Shown here piece after piece: positions 45,410-55,851 of a stretch of DNA of 64,000 bases. Source of the stretch: Erinaceus europaeus (lineage: Eukaryota > Chordata > Mammalia > Eulipotyphla > Erinaceidae); assembly GCF_950295315.1 (NCBI RefSeq), contig NC_080185.1, positions 41,380,602 through 41,444,601 of the forward strand. The letters run 5' to 3'. Each line of letters opens with the position of its first letter. The stretch's first letter is position 1. The translations under genes and the position numbers were made by a program. Below the pieces are notes generated by a model that worked only from the letters and a program-made list of their open reading frames with translations, had not been told where the DNA came from and made no database searches.

Positions 45410-47669
45410 TTTGCCATAAGGAGCTCTATGAACTAATATCAAAGAATGGTTAACGAAAAGTAGAACTGAAATTGACGACAGGGATGGTTGTACAATTATG
45501 AACATTATCGTATTAGATGGAACATAATAAGGTTCCAGGTTGGCAGAGGTGAGGAAGCCAGCACTACTGCATTTAGCATTGATCCGTCAGAATACGCATA
45601 TGCTTTGATAGTACAGAATTCCTTGATCATATTTACCACTTGCCTTATCTTTTTGGTACAATGGGGAAAAAAAATACAGCATCGATTCCTCTTAGTTGTT
45701 GTAAGTGGAGGATCACTCACATCAAAATCATTTAGAATCTTTGCTTAGTTTGAGAATTTTCATTTTCTGTCATTTCTTTTAACAAGTTGTTATTTCAAGC
45801 TGTTCTTACCCTGAATATTGACAGTGAAGCACAGCAAATGTGAAGCTTTGAAAACAAAAAAAAGTCTAACAGCCAATAAGCTACATGTAAAATAGAAAAA
45901 AAAAAAAAAAAACATGATCAGTTCTAAACAGCATCTTGGTACAGATTTTCAACCCAGTAAATACTGGGAGTGAAGGGTTTTAGCCCCAACGGAGTATTCC
46001 ACATGAACTCTGAACCTTGGGTGTAAGAAATGCCTAGAAAAATGGAAGACCCTGGCATGCATGTAAGTAAAGAGTCTTCTGGCAAAAATACATTTTTTTT
46101 TTCCAGTTGTCATCCTCCCATCCCCACATTCCAGAAGACGCCTTTTAGTAGGCACAGAATTTAAACTGTCTGTTCAGAATTTATTTGAACAGAGTGCAGC
46201 AGCAAATAATTAGATCTATGTTATTCAGAAAGGATAGCTTTCCATGACAGAACTGATACCTGGTTCGCCCTGATCACCTTCTAGAAACTACCACATTTTA
46301 TTATGACAAACCTAGAGGTAAAGTCTGAGAGGTCTGGAAGCTCTTTTGGCATCAGGATCAATCACACTTGTAATTATGCCAAACTGGGGAAATAGCAGTC
46401 ATGAAATTCAAGCAAATTTTTCACTGAACATGTTTCAGAGAGCACCCTCAAGTCAGAGCACTGTCATCTGTGTCTATACACAAAGAAGATGGACAATGCC
46501 ATTCTAAAAATCAGTCTAAATTAAAAGGTCATGTCCAATTCCCCAAGGGTTACTCTACAAAATGGTCTACAGACACACAGAAAAGAAAACAGATAGATGC
46601 ACAGCACTCTGGTCCTCAGCAAGCAAGGGATTAGATTTTTCTGTCTGCCTGTACGATTGCAAACACTGATGCTTGATATTCTCAGCTACCAACTCAAGAA
46701 ACACTGAAACTCCTGTATCATATCTCGCTTGCTGTCAGAGACTGTTGTATGCATGAAAACCCATGATTAAAGCTTTAAGTTCAAAGTCAAGAGATAGAAT
46801 TTTTTTAAAAAATACATAATTAAGGAGAAAAATATCTATGTGTAAGCAAGGTTATAAATGGCTAATAACTATGCACAACAATCTCTTTCAGTATCAATTT
46901 TTTTTCCTTTGCAAAAAGTCATTTACAGAAGCTCAACCATTTAATCCTGTTATAAATGCTAGGCTATATATTTATTCCAAACTGCTTCCTTTTAGTACTA
47001 GCATTTTAAGACATTTTCCCATATTTTCTAAATATTTAAATATGTGTCATTTTAAAGGAAGGAAGGTGGTACTTATTGTTTTCAAGATAATGGGTGTATC
47101 AACAAGCCTATAAAACATTCCATATATAGTTTCTGATTGCTATAATAATGCAGCAACTTGCAGATGGAATGGAATTGATTTCAGAAGAGGTAAAAACCTA
47201 ACAAGTCTTGCCGAAAGGAAAATTCTAGATCGCTGATTCAGTTATTTCAGATTAAAACTAAATGCCAATAGGAACACTGAAGAATAGATGCCAGTGGCCC
47301 CTGCCCCAAATCTGTAGGAATCTCATTTATGGGATCATTTAAAAAGACTTACACATCAAGAGTTGGTGGCTTTCAGATTCAAACCTTGAAAAAAAATTAA
47401 GGTGGCTCTGTGGTGCAATACCACATTGAACCTGTAGTGACAAAAACTGGAACGATTACATGGAAATATTTTCAACCACATGATCAAAAAGGGAAATCAT
47501 TCATTTCCACTCTGTCTCTATCATGTTAAGAGCATGGATGCCAAAACAAATGTGACGGAACGTTTTCTCTTCTTTCTGCATTAGGGAGACTTGTCTTCCA
47601 TTAGTATTTTTGACCAGAGACCATATCACAAAGGTATGTGTGTATATACATATACAAATAAATATGTAT

Positions 47670-47671
<2 letters not shown>

Positions 47672-47707
<36 letters not shown>
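47672..47707 (+). repeat. (CA)n in the ZBTB33 3'UTR
   Basis: Reads (UG)n in the Kaiso mRNA. Confidence 0.9.
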
Positions 47708-47709
<2 letters not shown>

Positions 47710-48389
47710 CACATACAGTAGTCCAGCCACCAAAGTCTTTTCCAGACTATGGCAATAAAAGCAAGATTTACTTCTACTTAACTAAAACTAATTCATTCTT
47801 CAGGTGAGAAATTGGGCCTGCATGGCCATTTTCATGGGCAGAGAGAGGCAGGAAAGTGCTACCCATTTGGACTAGCAGAATACACAACGAAAGTGGAGCC
47901 TCCCTCAACTTTAGTTGTTCTGACACCTTCAGAAATTCTTATTTACTTTTTTTTATGCCATCTACGAGACAACACACACAGTCTCAATCTTAAGAGAATT
48001 GAGAATCCAGCAGTAAAGTGCTACCATGTAAGGGAAAGTTTTAAGACATACTAGGGTATGCTAGTAACTCCAGTTATTATTAAAGAACATCCAAACTGCT
48101 TCAGATTCTATTAAAAAAACTAGCTCTCGACACAATTTTTTTTTTTGCCTCTTTTAAAAGGTCTGAAAGTGAACTATATAAACAAGTATGGGGGGGATAT
48201 CTTCTCAATCTCTACTCAAACTTTCAGAATATTTTGCTTCTAAAAATTATCAACAAATAATCCAACTAGACTACCTTCAGATGACATGGCAGATCAAATC
48301 AACTGATGTGCACCTTAATTTGTGTTAACAGATTTTCTGAAACCCCTGACCCTTAGTTAACATCAAGACTTTTGATATTTCAAAGGAGT

Positions 48390-50408
48390 TCAGTAAGATT
48401 CAGGGATTATAAATTCAAACTCGGTACTGCCGTCTGTTACATTCTGTTTAAAAATGGAGTCATTTTCCTGCTGAATGAAAATATCTTCCCAGGTCATTGG
48501 CTTGTTCTGAGGAGTAGATGGCGTGCCTGCTGGAGTTTCCTTTCCAGCATCGACCTTGTACCCAATACCGTCATCCTTCATGGCTGGCATAGCACCTGAC
48601 TTGTCAGAAAGGTATGCGTATTGTCTGATCTGTAAAGACCTGCACGGATGTAACCGGTAAAGTTTCGAGTCTCCAGAAGGATCTTGGCTATGAACTGACT
48701 TTATGTGCGAAGACATAAACTGATAGTTTATGAAAGACTTGCCACAGGCCAAACACTGGTACCTGCGCTCCCCTGTGTGGTGAATTTCATGCTTCGTGCG
48801 ATATTCAGCAAGAGGAAACACCTTCTCACAGTAGCGGCAAGGGTATTTCTTCTCCCAGGAATGGATGTTAAAATGTCTCCGCAAGCTTGTCAGACAGACG
48901 TAGGACCTTTTGCACACAATACAGATATAATAGACCCTGCCATCTACTATTAACTCATAGTGATCGTCATGCTTCACTTTCATACGCTTGTTTGCCGTCT
49001 CGCTGCCAGATGTTTTTGCTATCTCATTCTCAAGCTTGGCCTCCCCTTCATCCGGGTCGTCTTTGACAGGGATCACTATGTCATAGGTATCTTCACCAAT
49101 ATTTGCATAAACCTTGCAACCCGTCGACAGGCCTTCGATTTCAGTAGCTGTATCTAACGTTATGATCTTCTGTCCCTCCGTTAGATGCTTGGCTCCTAAG
49201 CCTGGACCGTTGGTGCTTCTAGTAATGATATCTGAGATTTTTAAAGAGTTGGAAGGTGGCTCTTGCAGAAGGGTGGGAATCTGCATCTTCTGGATCAGTG
49301 CTCCATCAAAAGTGGTGTTTGGGGGGACCTCAGCCTGGGGGACCAAAGATGTATTACTGACCGCCGAGTCTGGACTGGAGCTAATCGTGTCGTCGTCATC
49401 ATCTATGATCTCCTCCTCTTCCTCTTCATTGGCTTTGCTTCCTGGTAGAGTCGCACTGCTCGGTGCCTGCGGATTCTGCACAAGTAAACTGATTGAAGGA
49501 GACATGTGATTTGGAACTGAAGAACTGACATTTGGTGGTGTAGTTAATGGTGTCTGATTTAACAAGATAATGTTAGGAGTCAGATGTGTTGGGGCTGAAG
49601 ATACCAACAGTTTTTCACTTCCTTGTGTCTGGCTCAGAGTTGTCTGATTCACAGAAGTAGGAAGTTTCTGAGCAGGTGCGATATTTGTTAAAGGGGGAGA
49701 GCTGCTGCTAGCACAAGGTGTAACATCTGAAATAGCAACAGAGCCTGGGGGAGGCTGAGCCTGTGGCACTGTGTTGGGACTCGGCAAAGTCTCCTTCGGG
49801 GGGAGAATCTCAGAGCAAAAAATGACGTCATCGTCGTCATCATCTGAATCAGTAACAATGATTTTTTTCGTTTCATAATCTTCAGCCGGTAAGGAAAAAG
49901 ACTCAGTTATTATGGGCATTGCAGTGACCCCGTTATCTTGGGAGTCATCTTTTGATTTCTGCACTTCAAGGTTCTTGTCGCTAGAATCAGGAGGTAAGCT
50001 TTCTGCACTCTCATCCTGAACTTGACCTGAGATGCTTTTAACCTGTGACAACGGAACACCGAGCTCTGCTATAAACTTAACTCCCAACAACTGCCCTGAT
50101 TTAATCAACTCATCCAGTAAATCTGCTCTCACACGGACAATTTTTGAGCTATAGATATAATTGAGGATCTCCGCAAAGATCTCTGCTCGTATAAAGCTCA
50201 GTTCTACCACTTGCCCGGCAACTGAGAAGAGCTGGTGGAAGTAAGTGCTGGAAGCTGACAGAACATTCCTGTGGGCCCGGAATTTTCGGTCTTCCACAAT
50301 GACAGTAACATCACAGAAGAGTCCATGGCCACGCTGCTCATTTAAGGAGTTCAGCAGATTGCCAGAGTACTGAATGTCTGTAGCAGAAATCAATTTTCTG
50401 CTCTCCAT
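48390..50408 (-). CDS. ZBTB33: Kaiso, BTB/POZ zinc-finger transcriptional regulator
   Basis: Complete single-exon CDS of 672 codons plus TGA, the same length as human Kaiso. Residues 1-115 form the BTB/POZ dimerisation domain (HGLFCDVTVIVEDRKFRAHR). The middle is long, acidic and Ser/Pro/Thr-rich, with Asp/Glu runs (DSDDDDDDVIF and NEEEEEEIIDDDDD). Three C2H2 fingers follow: C496/C499/H512/H516, C524/C527/H540/H544 and C552/C555/H568/H573, then a conserved tail ending EFEFIIPESY. Kaiso is nuclear, binds methylated CpG pairs or the CTGCNA-type site, recruits NCoR and interacts with p120-catenin (family knowledge). The start was chosen at MESRKLIS because it lies 2 bases inside a splice acceptor (tttgcag|GC ATG) and gives the family length; the frame is open further upstream only through intron and SINE. 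Confidence 0.98.
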   Translation of the reverse strand: MESRKLISATDIQYSGNLLNSLNEQRGHGLFCDVTVIVEDRKFRAHRNVLSASSTYFHQLFSVAGQVVELSFIRAEIFAEILNYIYSSKIVRVRADLLDELIKSGQLLGVKFIAELGVPLSQVKSISGQVQDESAESLPPDSSDKNLEVQKSKDDSQDNGVTAMPIITESFSLPAEDYETKKIIVTDSDDDDDDVIFCSEILPPKETLPSPNTVPQAQPPPGSVAISDVTPCASSSSPPLTNIAPAQKLPTSVNQTTLSQTQGSEKLLVSSAPTHLTPNIILLNQTPLTTPPNVSSSVPNHMSPSISLLVQNPQAPSSATLPGSKANEEEEEEIIDDDDDTISSSPDSAVSNTSLVPQAEVPPNTTFDGALIQKMQIPTLLQEPPSNSLKISDIITRSTNGPGLGAKHLTEGQKIITLDTATEIEGLSTGCKVYANIGEDTYDIVIPVKDDPDEGEAKLENEIAKTSGSETANKRMKVKHDDHYELIVDGRVYYICIVCKRSYVCLTSLRRHFNIHSWEKKYPCRYCEKVFPLAEYRTKHEIHHTGERRYQCLACGKSFINYQFMSSHIKSVHSQDPSGDSKLYRLHPCRSLQIRQYAYLSDKSGAMPAMKDDGIGYKVDAGKETPAGTPSTPQNKPMTWEDIFIQQENDSIFKQNVTDGSTEFEFIIPESY

Positions 50409-50534
50409 GCCTGCAAAAGGGAAGGAGAATATTAGGAAAAGAGACAAAAGTACTTTATCACTGAGAATGGAAGTAACAGTATCCCCCCCCCCATTTTTCA
50501 AGTTCTGAGGCTTGGCAGCATTTTTTTGTTTTCC

Positions 50535-50870
50535 TCTTTTTTTTTTTTTGCCTCCAGGCTTATTGCTGGGGCTCAGTGCCTGCACCGTGAATCCACTGCT
50601 CCTGGAGGCCCTTTTCCCCCTTTTGTTGTCCTTGTTGTGGTTAATATTATTATCATCGATGTCATTCATTGTTGGATAGGACAGAGAGAAATGGACAGAG
50701 GAGGGGAAGACAGAGAGGGGGAGAGAAAGATAGACACCTGCAGACCTGCTTCACTTCTCGTGAAGTGATTCCCCTGCAAGTGGTGAGCCGGGGGCTCGAA
50801 CCGGGATCCTTAAGCCAGTCTTGCGCTTTGCCTCACGTGCCCTTAACCCGCTGCGCTACCACCTGACCCC
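50535..50870 (-). mobile_element. SINE A, long form, sense to ZBTB33, in intron 1
   Basis: On - it starts ggtcaggtggtagcgcagcg and ends in A13. GTTTTCCTCTT flanks both ends. It lies about 125 bases upstream of the Kaiso acceptor. Confidence 0.92.
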
Positions 50871-51057
50871 GTTTTCCTCTTATATATACTGCTCATGAAA
50901 GCTGATTTTTGAACTATGTGTCAAATCTCAAAACTTCCTCTGAGAAGCAGCAAGTTAAGTTCCTAATTGACGTTGTTTGGATGTCAACAATAATCTCTTC
51001 CTCTGAGTCTCAATGACACACCACACCCCAAAGCAACTCTTACAAGATTAGAATTAG

Positions 51058-51335
51058 GGGCCGGGTGGTGGTGCACCCCATAGAGCATACACATTGCTGT
51101 ACTCAAGGACCCGGCTTCCAGTCTCCAGTCCTACGTGCAGTGGGGAAGCTTCACAATCACAGTCGGTGGAATAGTACTGCAGGTTCCCTTTCTCTCTCCC
51201 CTTCTCTTCCCCTCAATTTCTGTTTCTATCAAAGAAAAAAAGAAGGGAAAAATATAGCCAACAGAAGTATGGGATTGATCCTGTAGGCACAGAGTTCCAG
51301 AGACAACCCTGGTGACCAAAAAAAAAAAAAAAAAG
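51058..51335 (+). mobile_element. SINE B, antisense to ZBTB33
   Basis: ggggccgggtggtggtgcac; ends caaccctggtgacc and A18. Confidence 0.85.
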
Positions 51336-51726
51336 GTTAAAATAAATCTTTTGAGTGCCAATTTTGACTTTTTTCCCCCCAAGGAAGTTAATTTTTGTAG
51401 TCTTAAAACTTTTTAAGGAAAAAATCTTCACCATGAATACATATTAAGTTATTTTACTAGTAAATGAATGATTCACATGTCAGAAAAACTTTGTATATAA
51501 TGCTGAGTCTAAAATAGATATTCTCTATAAGATCTAACTTTTCCCCTAAAAAGCATATTTCAAACCTAATCCTTGAAGTCCACAACAGAATCAGCACTTA
51601 GAAATATGGACAATTATTGGCCTTAAACTTGCTATTATTTTCCTTTTCTTACCTAGGGATGCCTCACTTAAATGACAAAACATCTTTCTGATCCTCTTTC
51701 TTCAGCCCCTTGCCCCCCTGCCCCTC

Positions 51727-51747
51727 ATCTATCTATCTATCTATCTA

Positions 51748-51782
<35 letters not shown>
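51727..51782 (+). repeat. (TCTA)n(TC)n microsatellite
   Basis: Compound simple repeat in ZBTB33 intron 1. Confidence 0.92.
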
Positions 51783-51785
<3 letters not shown>

Positions 51786-53470
51786 GAGAAAGTTAAACAG
51801 AGTGCCAAGTGAAGCAAAGAAAGGCTTTCTTGGAAAAAAAAAAAAAAGCAAAGGTAAGCTGACCATTTCTTAATGTTCCTTTGTACAGACCCATGAACCA
51901 TTTCATTGTGTTGGCAAAGAATGCTGTGTGTTGGCATGAGAAGTTTTTTCTTTTCTTTTCTCACACCAAACAAATTGGTAAAAAGGAAAACAGAAACTCA
52001 TTGGAACAGAGCAGACATTCCTTTAGAAAAAAAAGGGGGGGGAGCACACGGGCTGTCAGTAAATAGTACTGCTGAGAACCACCCCCAAAACACCGTTTCC
52101 ACTTCACTGAGTATGTTCCCTGTCCTAACAGGGCTGAGCTGAAAGAAACCCCTGATAGAAACCTACACCTACCAAATAACAACTGGCCAGCACTCCTTGT
52201 CACTACCCAGTCTTCTTGCTAATATTCTTTCCCTTTCAGACAAGTTCCCCCAAATAGTGTCTCTGTCACAGTGGTTAAGTTATAACGCACGTGGAAGGCA
52301 GGGCCTCTGGAGTATTTTCTCAGTTTGGCAGATTTCACTGAAAGACCACAAGGGAGGCCCCAAGTCTATAGATGAGAGGATTGAAACGGTCATCTGATAC
52401 AAGGTAGAGCTCAGCAACCGCACCATGGAGTCCCAGGTAAGCGTGAAGCCATTCACCAGAAAGGGTGACCTTTGGACAGCTAGCCAGCAAACACAGATTC
52501 GGAAATCTGGGTATTTCGACATAAGTCGCTTTTAAGTAGTTAGATAGGTTGTTGGGATAAGCCTCCAGGATTCCCAGCACTCACAAATAGGTCTTCCCAA
52601 CGTTGGGGGAGGGGGGCTGGAAGAGGGAGAATGCGTTAGGCCAGCCGCTTCCAGAAAGACACTGGGAAGTGGTTTTGTTTTGTTTGGGTTTCCTCCTCCC
52701 CCGGGAAGGTGCCAGGGAAAGAAGTGGCAGGATTGTGGACCTGCCTTCCCACCCACCCGACCCACCCGGACAAACCCCTGACCCCCAAGCCAGGTGCCGG
52801 CAGAGAGGGACTGCGGCGCCTCCACCCGCTGCCCGGGAGCCAGACGGACACGCGGCCCCATCTTCCTTCCTCCACCCCCCCCCCCCCCCGCTCCCACTTC
52901 TCCCTTTTGCCCCCGGCCGGCTGCGCGTGAGGCTTCGGAGCCCCGACCCACGGCAAAAGGGGTGATGGCGGCGGCTGTTTCTTCGTGGACGTGGGCGGAC
53001 TGAGATCGACCCCCCCCCCGCGGGGCGGGGGCGGGGGCAGGGGCGGCGGGGCGAGCCCGGGGAAGTGTACAAGGTGGCGGGCGGGCGGGAGACGGTGTGG
53101 GGAAGCCGAGCAGGCGGCATTGTTGTGCCCCGGCAAAGGGAGGGTCCCGCAGAGAAGCCCCGAGTCAGGGCGAGGACCTGGAGGGGGCGGGGAGACACAT
53201 AAAGGCAGGCCGACCGGGCCGGGCTGTGTGCGCCTCGCGCTCCGGGCCTACTCGGGGCAGCGACTGCCTCCCGGGCCCTGACGGCGCGCCGCGGCCCTCC
53301 CGACGGTCCCTCCCTTCGCCCGGGGGCCCACACAAAGGAAAGGCCGCCGGCGCCCAGCCTGCGACTCGGCCGCTTCCTGGTTCAAGTGAGGAGAAGGCAA
53401 CGCAAGCGCGGCCCAGGCGCGGCGGCTGGCAGCTGGCGGCAGGCGGCTGGCGGCCTGCTCCTCGCGATTT

Positions 53471-53514
53471 CCGGCTCCCGGCTCCCGGCTCCCGGCTCCC
53501 GGCTCCCGGCTCCC
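53471..53514 (+). repeat. 7-bp minisatellite (CGGCTCC)n beside ZBTB33 exon 1
   Basis: About six perfect tandem copies of CGGCTCC inside the island, 26 bases intronic of the predicted exon 1 donor. The complementary strand is G-rich (GGAGCCG)n, and it is this strand that is transcribed into the Kaiso pre-mRNA. Confidence 0.85.
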
Positions 53515-53539
53515 AGTTCCCGGCTGGCTTGGGCCTTAC

Positions 53540-53720
53540 CTGCTTCCCGGCGCCGCCGCCACCGCCACCGCCGCTCCTCGTCGAGTCTGGCTGAAGGCTG
53601 CGAACCCACCGGTGACCACAAGCAGGACTCCGCGGCGAGTCGGCCCCTTCTTTAAGCGTCGCTGCACTCTGGCTCGACGTCGACACGGCTGCCGCCTCCG
53701 CCGCTCCAGGTGCTCCAGCT
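53540..53720 (-). other. ZBTB33: Predicted ZBTB33 non-coding first exon
   Basis: On the - strand a good donor GCAG|GTAAGG has its last exon base at 53540. It follows a GGC/GGT-rich leader typical of a CpG-island 5'UTR. The 5' boundary is a guess: there is no TATA box, and transcription starts in such islands are spread out. A second donor-like CCG|GTAAGA lies near 53808, so alternative first exons are possible. Confidence 0.5.
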
Positions 53721-53817
53721 GCCCCAGGCCGCCGACAGAGGGCACCGGGCGTGGGGCGAGGCGCCGAAGTCAAAGGCGCCCTCTCAGCCCGAGCGCACTT
53801 CGGCTCTTACCGGAAGT

Positions 53818-53847
53818 ACCCGAGCTCCCGAGCTCCCGAGCTCCTGG
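53818..53847 (+). repeat. 9-bp tandem repeat (CCCGAGCTC)3
   Basis: Three units of CCCGAGCTC next to the ETS site in the ZBTB33 island. Each unit carries a SacI-like GAGCTC palindrome. Confidence 0.8.
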
Positions 53848-54079
53848 CGGCCCCCGCTTCGGCGGCGCCCCATTCTGTCCTCGGCGCTTTCCGCCAACGG
53901 GGCGGAGAAAGACTGGGAAGAGCGAGGAACGATCGGCCCTTTCCGGAGGGTGAAAGGGTTGGGGAAAAAAGGGGGGGAAAGGAAAGACAGGGTGAGGTTG
54001 TCGCCGGCGGAGGCGTTAGGAGAGAAACTAGCCACTTTCATCTCAATGCAGTCAAAGTGGCTAAGGCACAGAAATGTTT

Positions 54080-54280
54080 AGGAACTCTATGGAGGCTTGA
54101 GCCTGGTTCTTTGCGCATTGTAACTTGTATACTCTTATTGGGTACACTATCACTTGGCACAATATTTTATTTACTTATTTACTTTTTTTTATTGCTACCA
54201 GTGTTACCACTGGGGTTCTGTGCCTACATTATGAACCCACCACTCCCTGTAGCCATTTTTTCCTTTCTGTTTTATTTGGT
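54080..54280 (-). mobile_element. SINE B fragments
   Basis: 54080-54160 (ggcttgagcctggttctttg) and 54185-54275 (ccagtgttaccactggggtt), antisense. Confidence 0.55.
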
Positions 54281-54319
54281 AATACTGGAGCTCCGCTTCC
54301 TCAGAGCCCCACCCTACTA

Positions 54320-54570
54320 GGGAGAGAGAGGAGCAGACTGGGAGTATGGATCGACCAGTCAACGCCCATGTTCAGCGGGGAAGCAATTACAGAAGCCAGA
54401 CCTTCCACCCTCTGCAACCCACAACGACCCTGGATCCATGCTCCCAGAGAGATAGAGAATGGGAAGGCTATCAGGGGAGGGGATGGGATATGGAGATCGG
54501 GTTATGGGAATTGTGCGGAATTGGCCCCTTTTTCTATGGTTTTGTTAATGTCTCCTTTCTTAAATAAAAA
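54320..54570 (+). mobile_element. L1 3'UTR, sense, 5'-truncated
   Basis: gactgggagtatggatcgac through tctatggttttgttaatgtc and an A-rich tail. Same unit as 62850-63095. Confidence 0.8.
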
Positions 54571-54599
54571 AAAAAAAGAAAGAAGTAGGGTGGGGGAGG

Positions 54600-55225
54600 G
54601 AGAGAGGCATTTGCTTCACCTCTAGTGGAGCTTCCCCCCTGCAGGAGGGGAGCTCTGCAGGTGTCTCTCTTTCTCCCTCTGCATAAGCTCTGGCTTATGG
54701 TAGTACTAGAGATTGAACCTGGGGCTTTAGAGCCTCGGGTGTGAAAGTCTTTTTGCAGAATCATTAGGCTGCCTTCCTCACCCACAAATAAAATTAGAAA
54801 TGTCTCCAGTGGGGAAGATAACACAATGGTTATAGAAATGGCCTTCATGCTTGAGGCTCTGAAGGCCCAGATTCAATCCCCTGCACCACCATAAACCAGA
54901 ACTGAGCGGTGCACTGATTAAAGATACAATAAAATCATCTTTCTGCTAGAAAAAATAAGAGAAATAAAGATTGTAAATGACTCAAAATCGAGAACTGTGC
55001 ATGGAAATTTTGCAGTGAATCTATTTAAACGGCAGTCTAAGGCCAGTGTGTGCATGTGTGTGTGGGGGGGGGGATCACATAATGATTGTGCAAAAATCCT
55101 TCCTGCTTGAGGCTCTGGTGTCCAGCTTCAATTCCAGGCACCATAGACCAGAGCTGAGCAGTGGTTCAGAGCCTCTCTCTCTCTGTCTCTGTCTCTGTCT
55201 GTCTCTGTCTCTCTCATTAAAAAAG
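54600..55225. mobile_element. SINE cluster: B fragment, D (-), D (+), D (+)
   Basis: B-like 54600-54680; D (-) 54680-54785; D (+) 54806-54950; D (+) 55055-55225 ending in (CT)n. Confidence 0.65.
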
Positions 55226-55429
55226 AAAAGGAAATATTAATAATGCCAGACAACAGTATTGATTATGAGTAGGAATTAAACTTCTGGGCTTATAATATGT
55301 ACAATACAATAATATGTTTGTACATTAAATATATGCCACTTAGTCCCTATTTTGTCCAGTGACATTCCCAGTTTTAATGAAACTTACATTCTAGTGGAAG
55401 AAACAGAAAATACACAGGTGGATAGATTT

Positions 55430-55672
55430 TTCTTTATTATTATCTTTATTTATTAGGGGGAGATAGGAAGAGAGACACACCGGCAGCCCTGCTTCACCGC
55501 TTGCAAAGATTTCCCCCTGCAGGTGGGCACCTAGGGCACCTGCAGGGGGAAAACCTAGGTCCTTGCGCATTATACATCACGTGCACTTAACCCGCTGTGC
55601 CACCGCCTGGCTCCCTACCACTTGTGCATTATAGTATGTGTACTCAACCAGGTGCGCCACCCCCCGACCCCA
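55430..55672 (-). mobile_element. SINE B with internal inverted duplication
   Basis: Antisense B whose ttccccctgcaggtg segment is followed by its own inverted copy (hairpin 55510-55552), then a repeated head (ccttgcgcattata...; cttgtgcattatag...). Confidence 0.7.
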
Positions 55673-55734
55673 ATGGATATATTCTCTAGATATTTATAAC
55701 ATAATATAGTAATGAGTGTTGTGGAGAAAAACAG

Positions 55735-55851
55735 TGTGGGTGGGGGTAGAAAGTATAATGGTTATACAAAGAGACTCTCGTGCCTGAGGCTCTAAAGTCC
55801 GAGGTTCAATCCCCTGCACCACCATAAATCAGAGCTAATCAGTGCTCTGGT
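55735..55851 (+). mobile_element. SINE D, 5' part, interrupted by Vingi
   Basis: Starts ggtagaaagtataatggtta, with B box aggttcaatcccc. The element resumes at 57183, after the Vingi insertion, with its purine-rich tail. Confidence 0.75.

Larger units (their letters stand above)
45385..48389 (-). other. ZBTB33: ZBTB33 3' untranslated region
   Basis: About 3 kb of AT-rich sequence downstream of the Kaiso stop, with no SINE in it apart from a (CA)n run at 47672-47707 and an A run at 45896-45912. The absence of SINEs in a window where they otherwise occur about every 700 bases indicates selective constraint. No open frame of interest is seen. Confidence 0.7.
50409..53539 (-). other. ZBTB33: ZBTB33 intron 1 with acceptor at 50411-50412
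   Basis: The acceptor on the - strand reads ccttttgcag|GCATGG, with the exon beginning at 50410. The intron holds a long-form A SINE (50535-50870), a B SINE (51058-51335) and a TCTA/TC microsatellite. Its promoter-proximal end lies within the CpG island. The region 51340-52600 apart from the microsatellite looks unique and has no recognisable gene. Confidence 0.75.
52700..53960. promoter_or_regulatory. ZBTB33: CpG-island promoter of ZBTB33
   Basis: Very GC- and CpG-rich for about 1.25 kb, against an AT-rich, CpG-poor surround. It contains an ETS/GABP-type site CCGGAAGT at 53810-53817, GC boxes (ggggcggg near 53030), a YY1-like GATGGCGGC at 52963 and a CTCGCGA at 53461. No SINE lies within it. 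Its position just upstream of the Kaiso acceptor and donor pair identifies it as the ZBTB33 promoter. Confidence 0.8.

Noticed and set aside
50412..50669. Upstream ATG extending the Kaiso frame as the true start
   Set aside because: It lies in a SINE and intron; the family start MESRKLIS sits right after a good splice acceptor and gives the 672-residue length.
52581..53773. Long frames of up to 250 codons on both strands in the ZBTB33 island
   Set aside because: GC-rich island with few stop codons; Pro/Arg/Gly composition, no domain, and overlap with the predicted non-coding exon 1 and intron.
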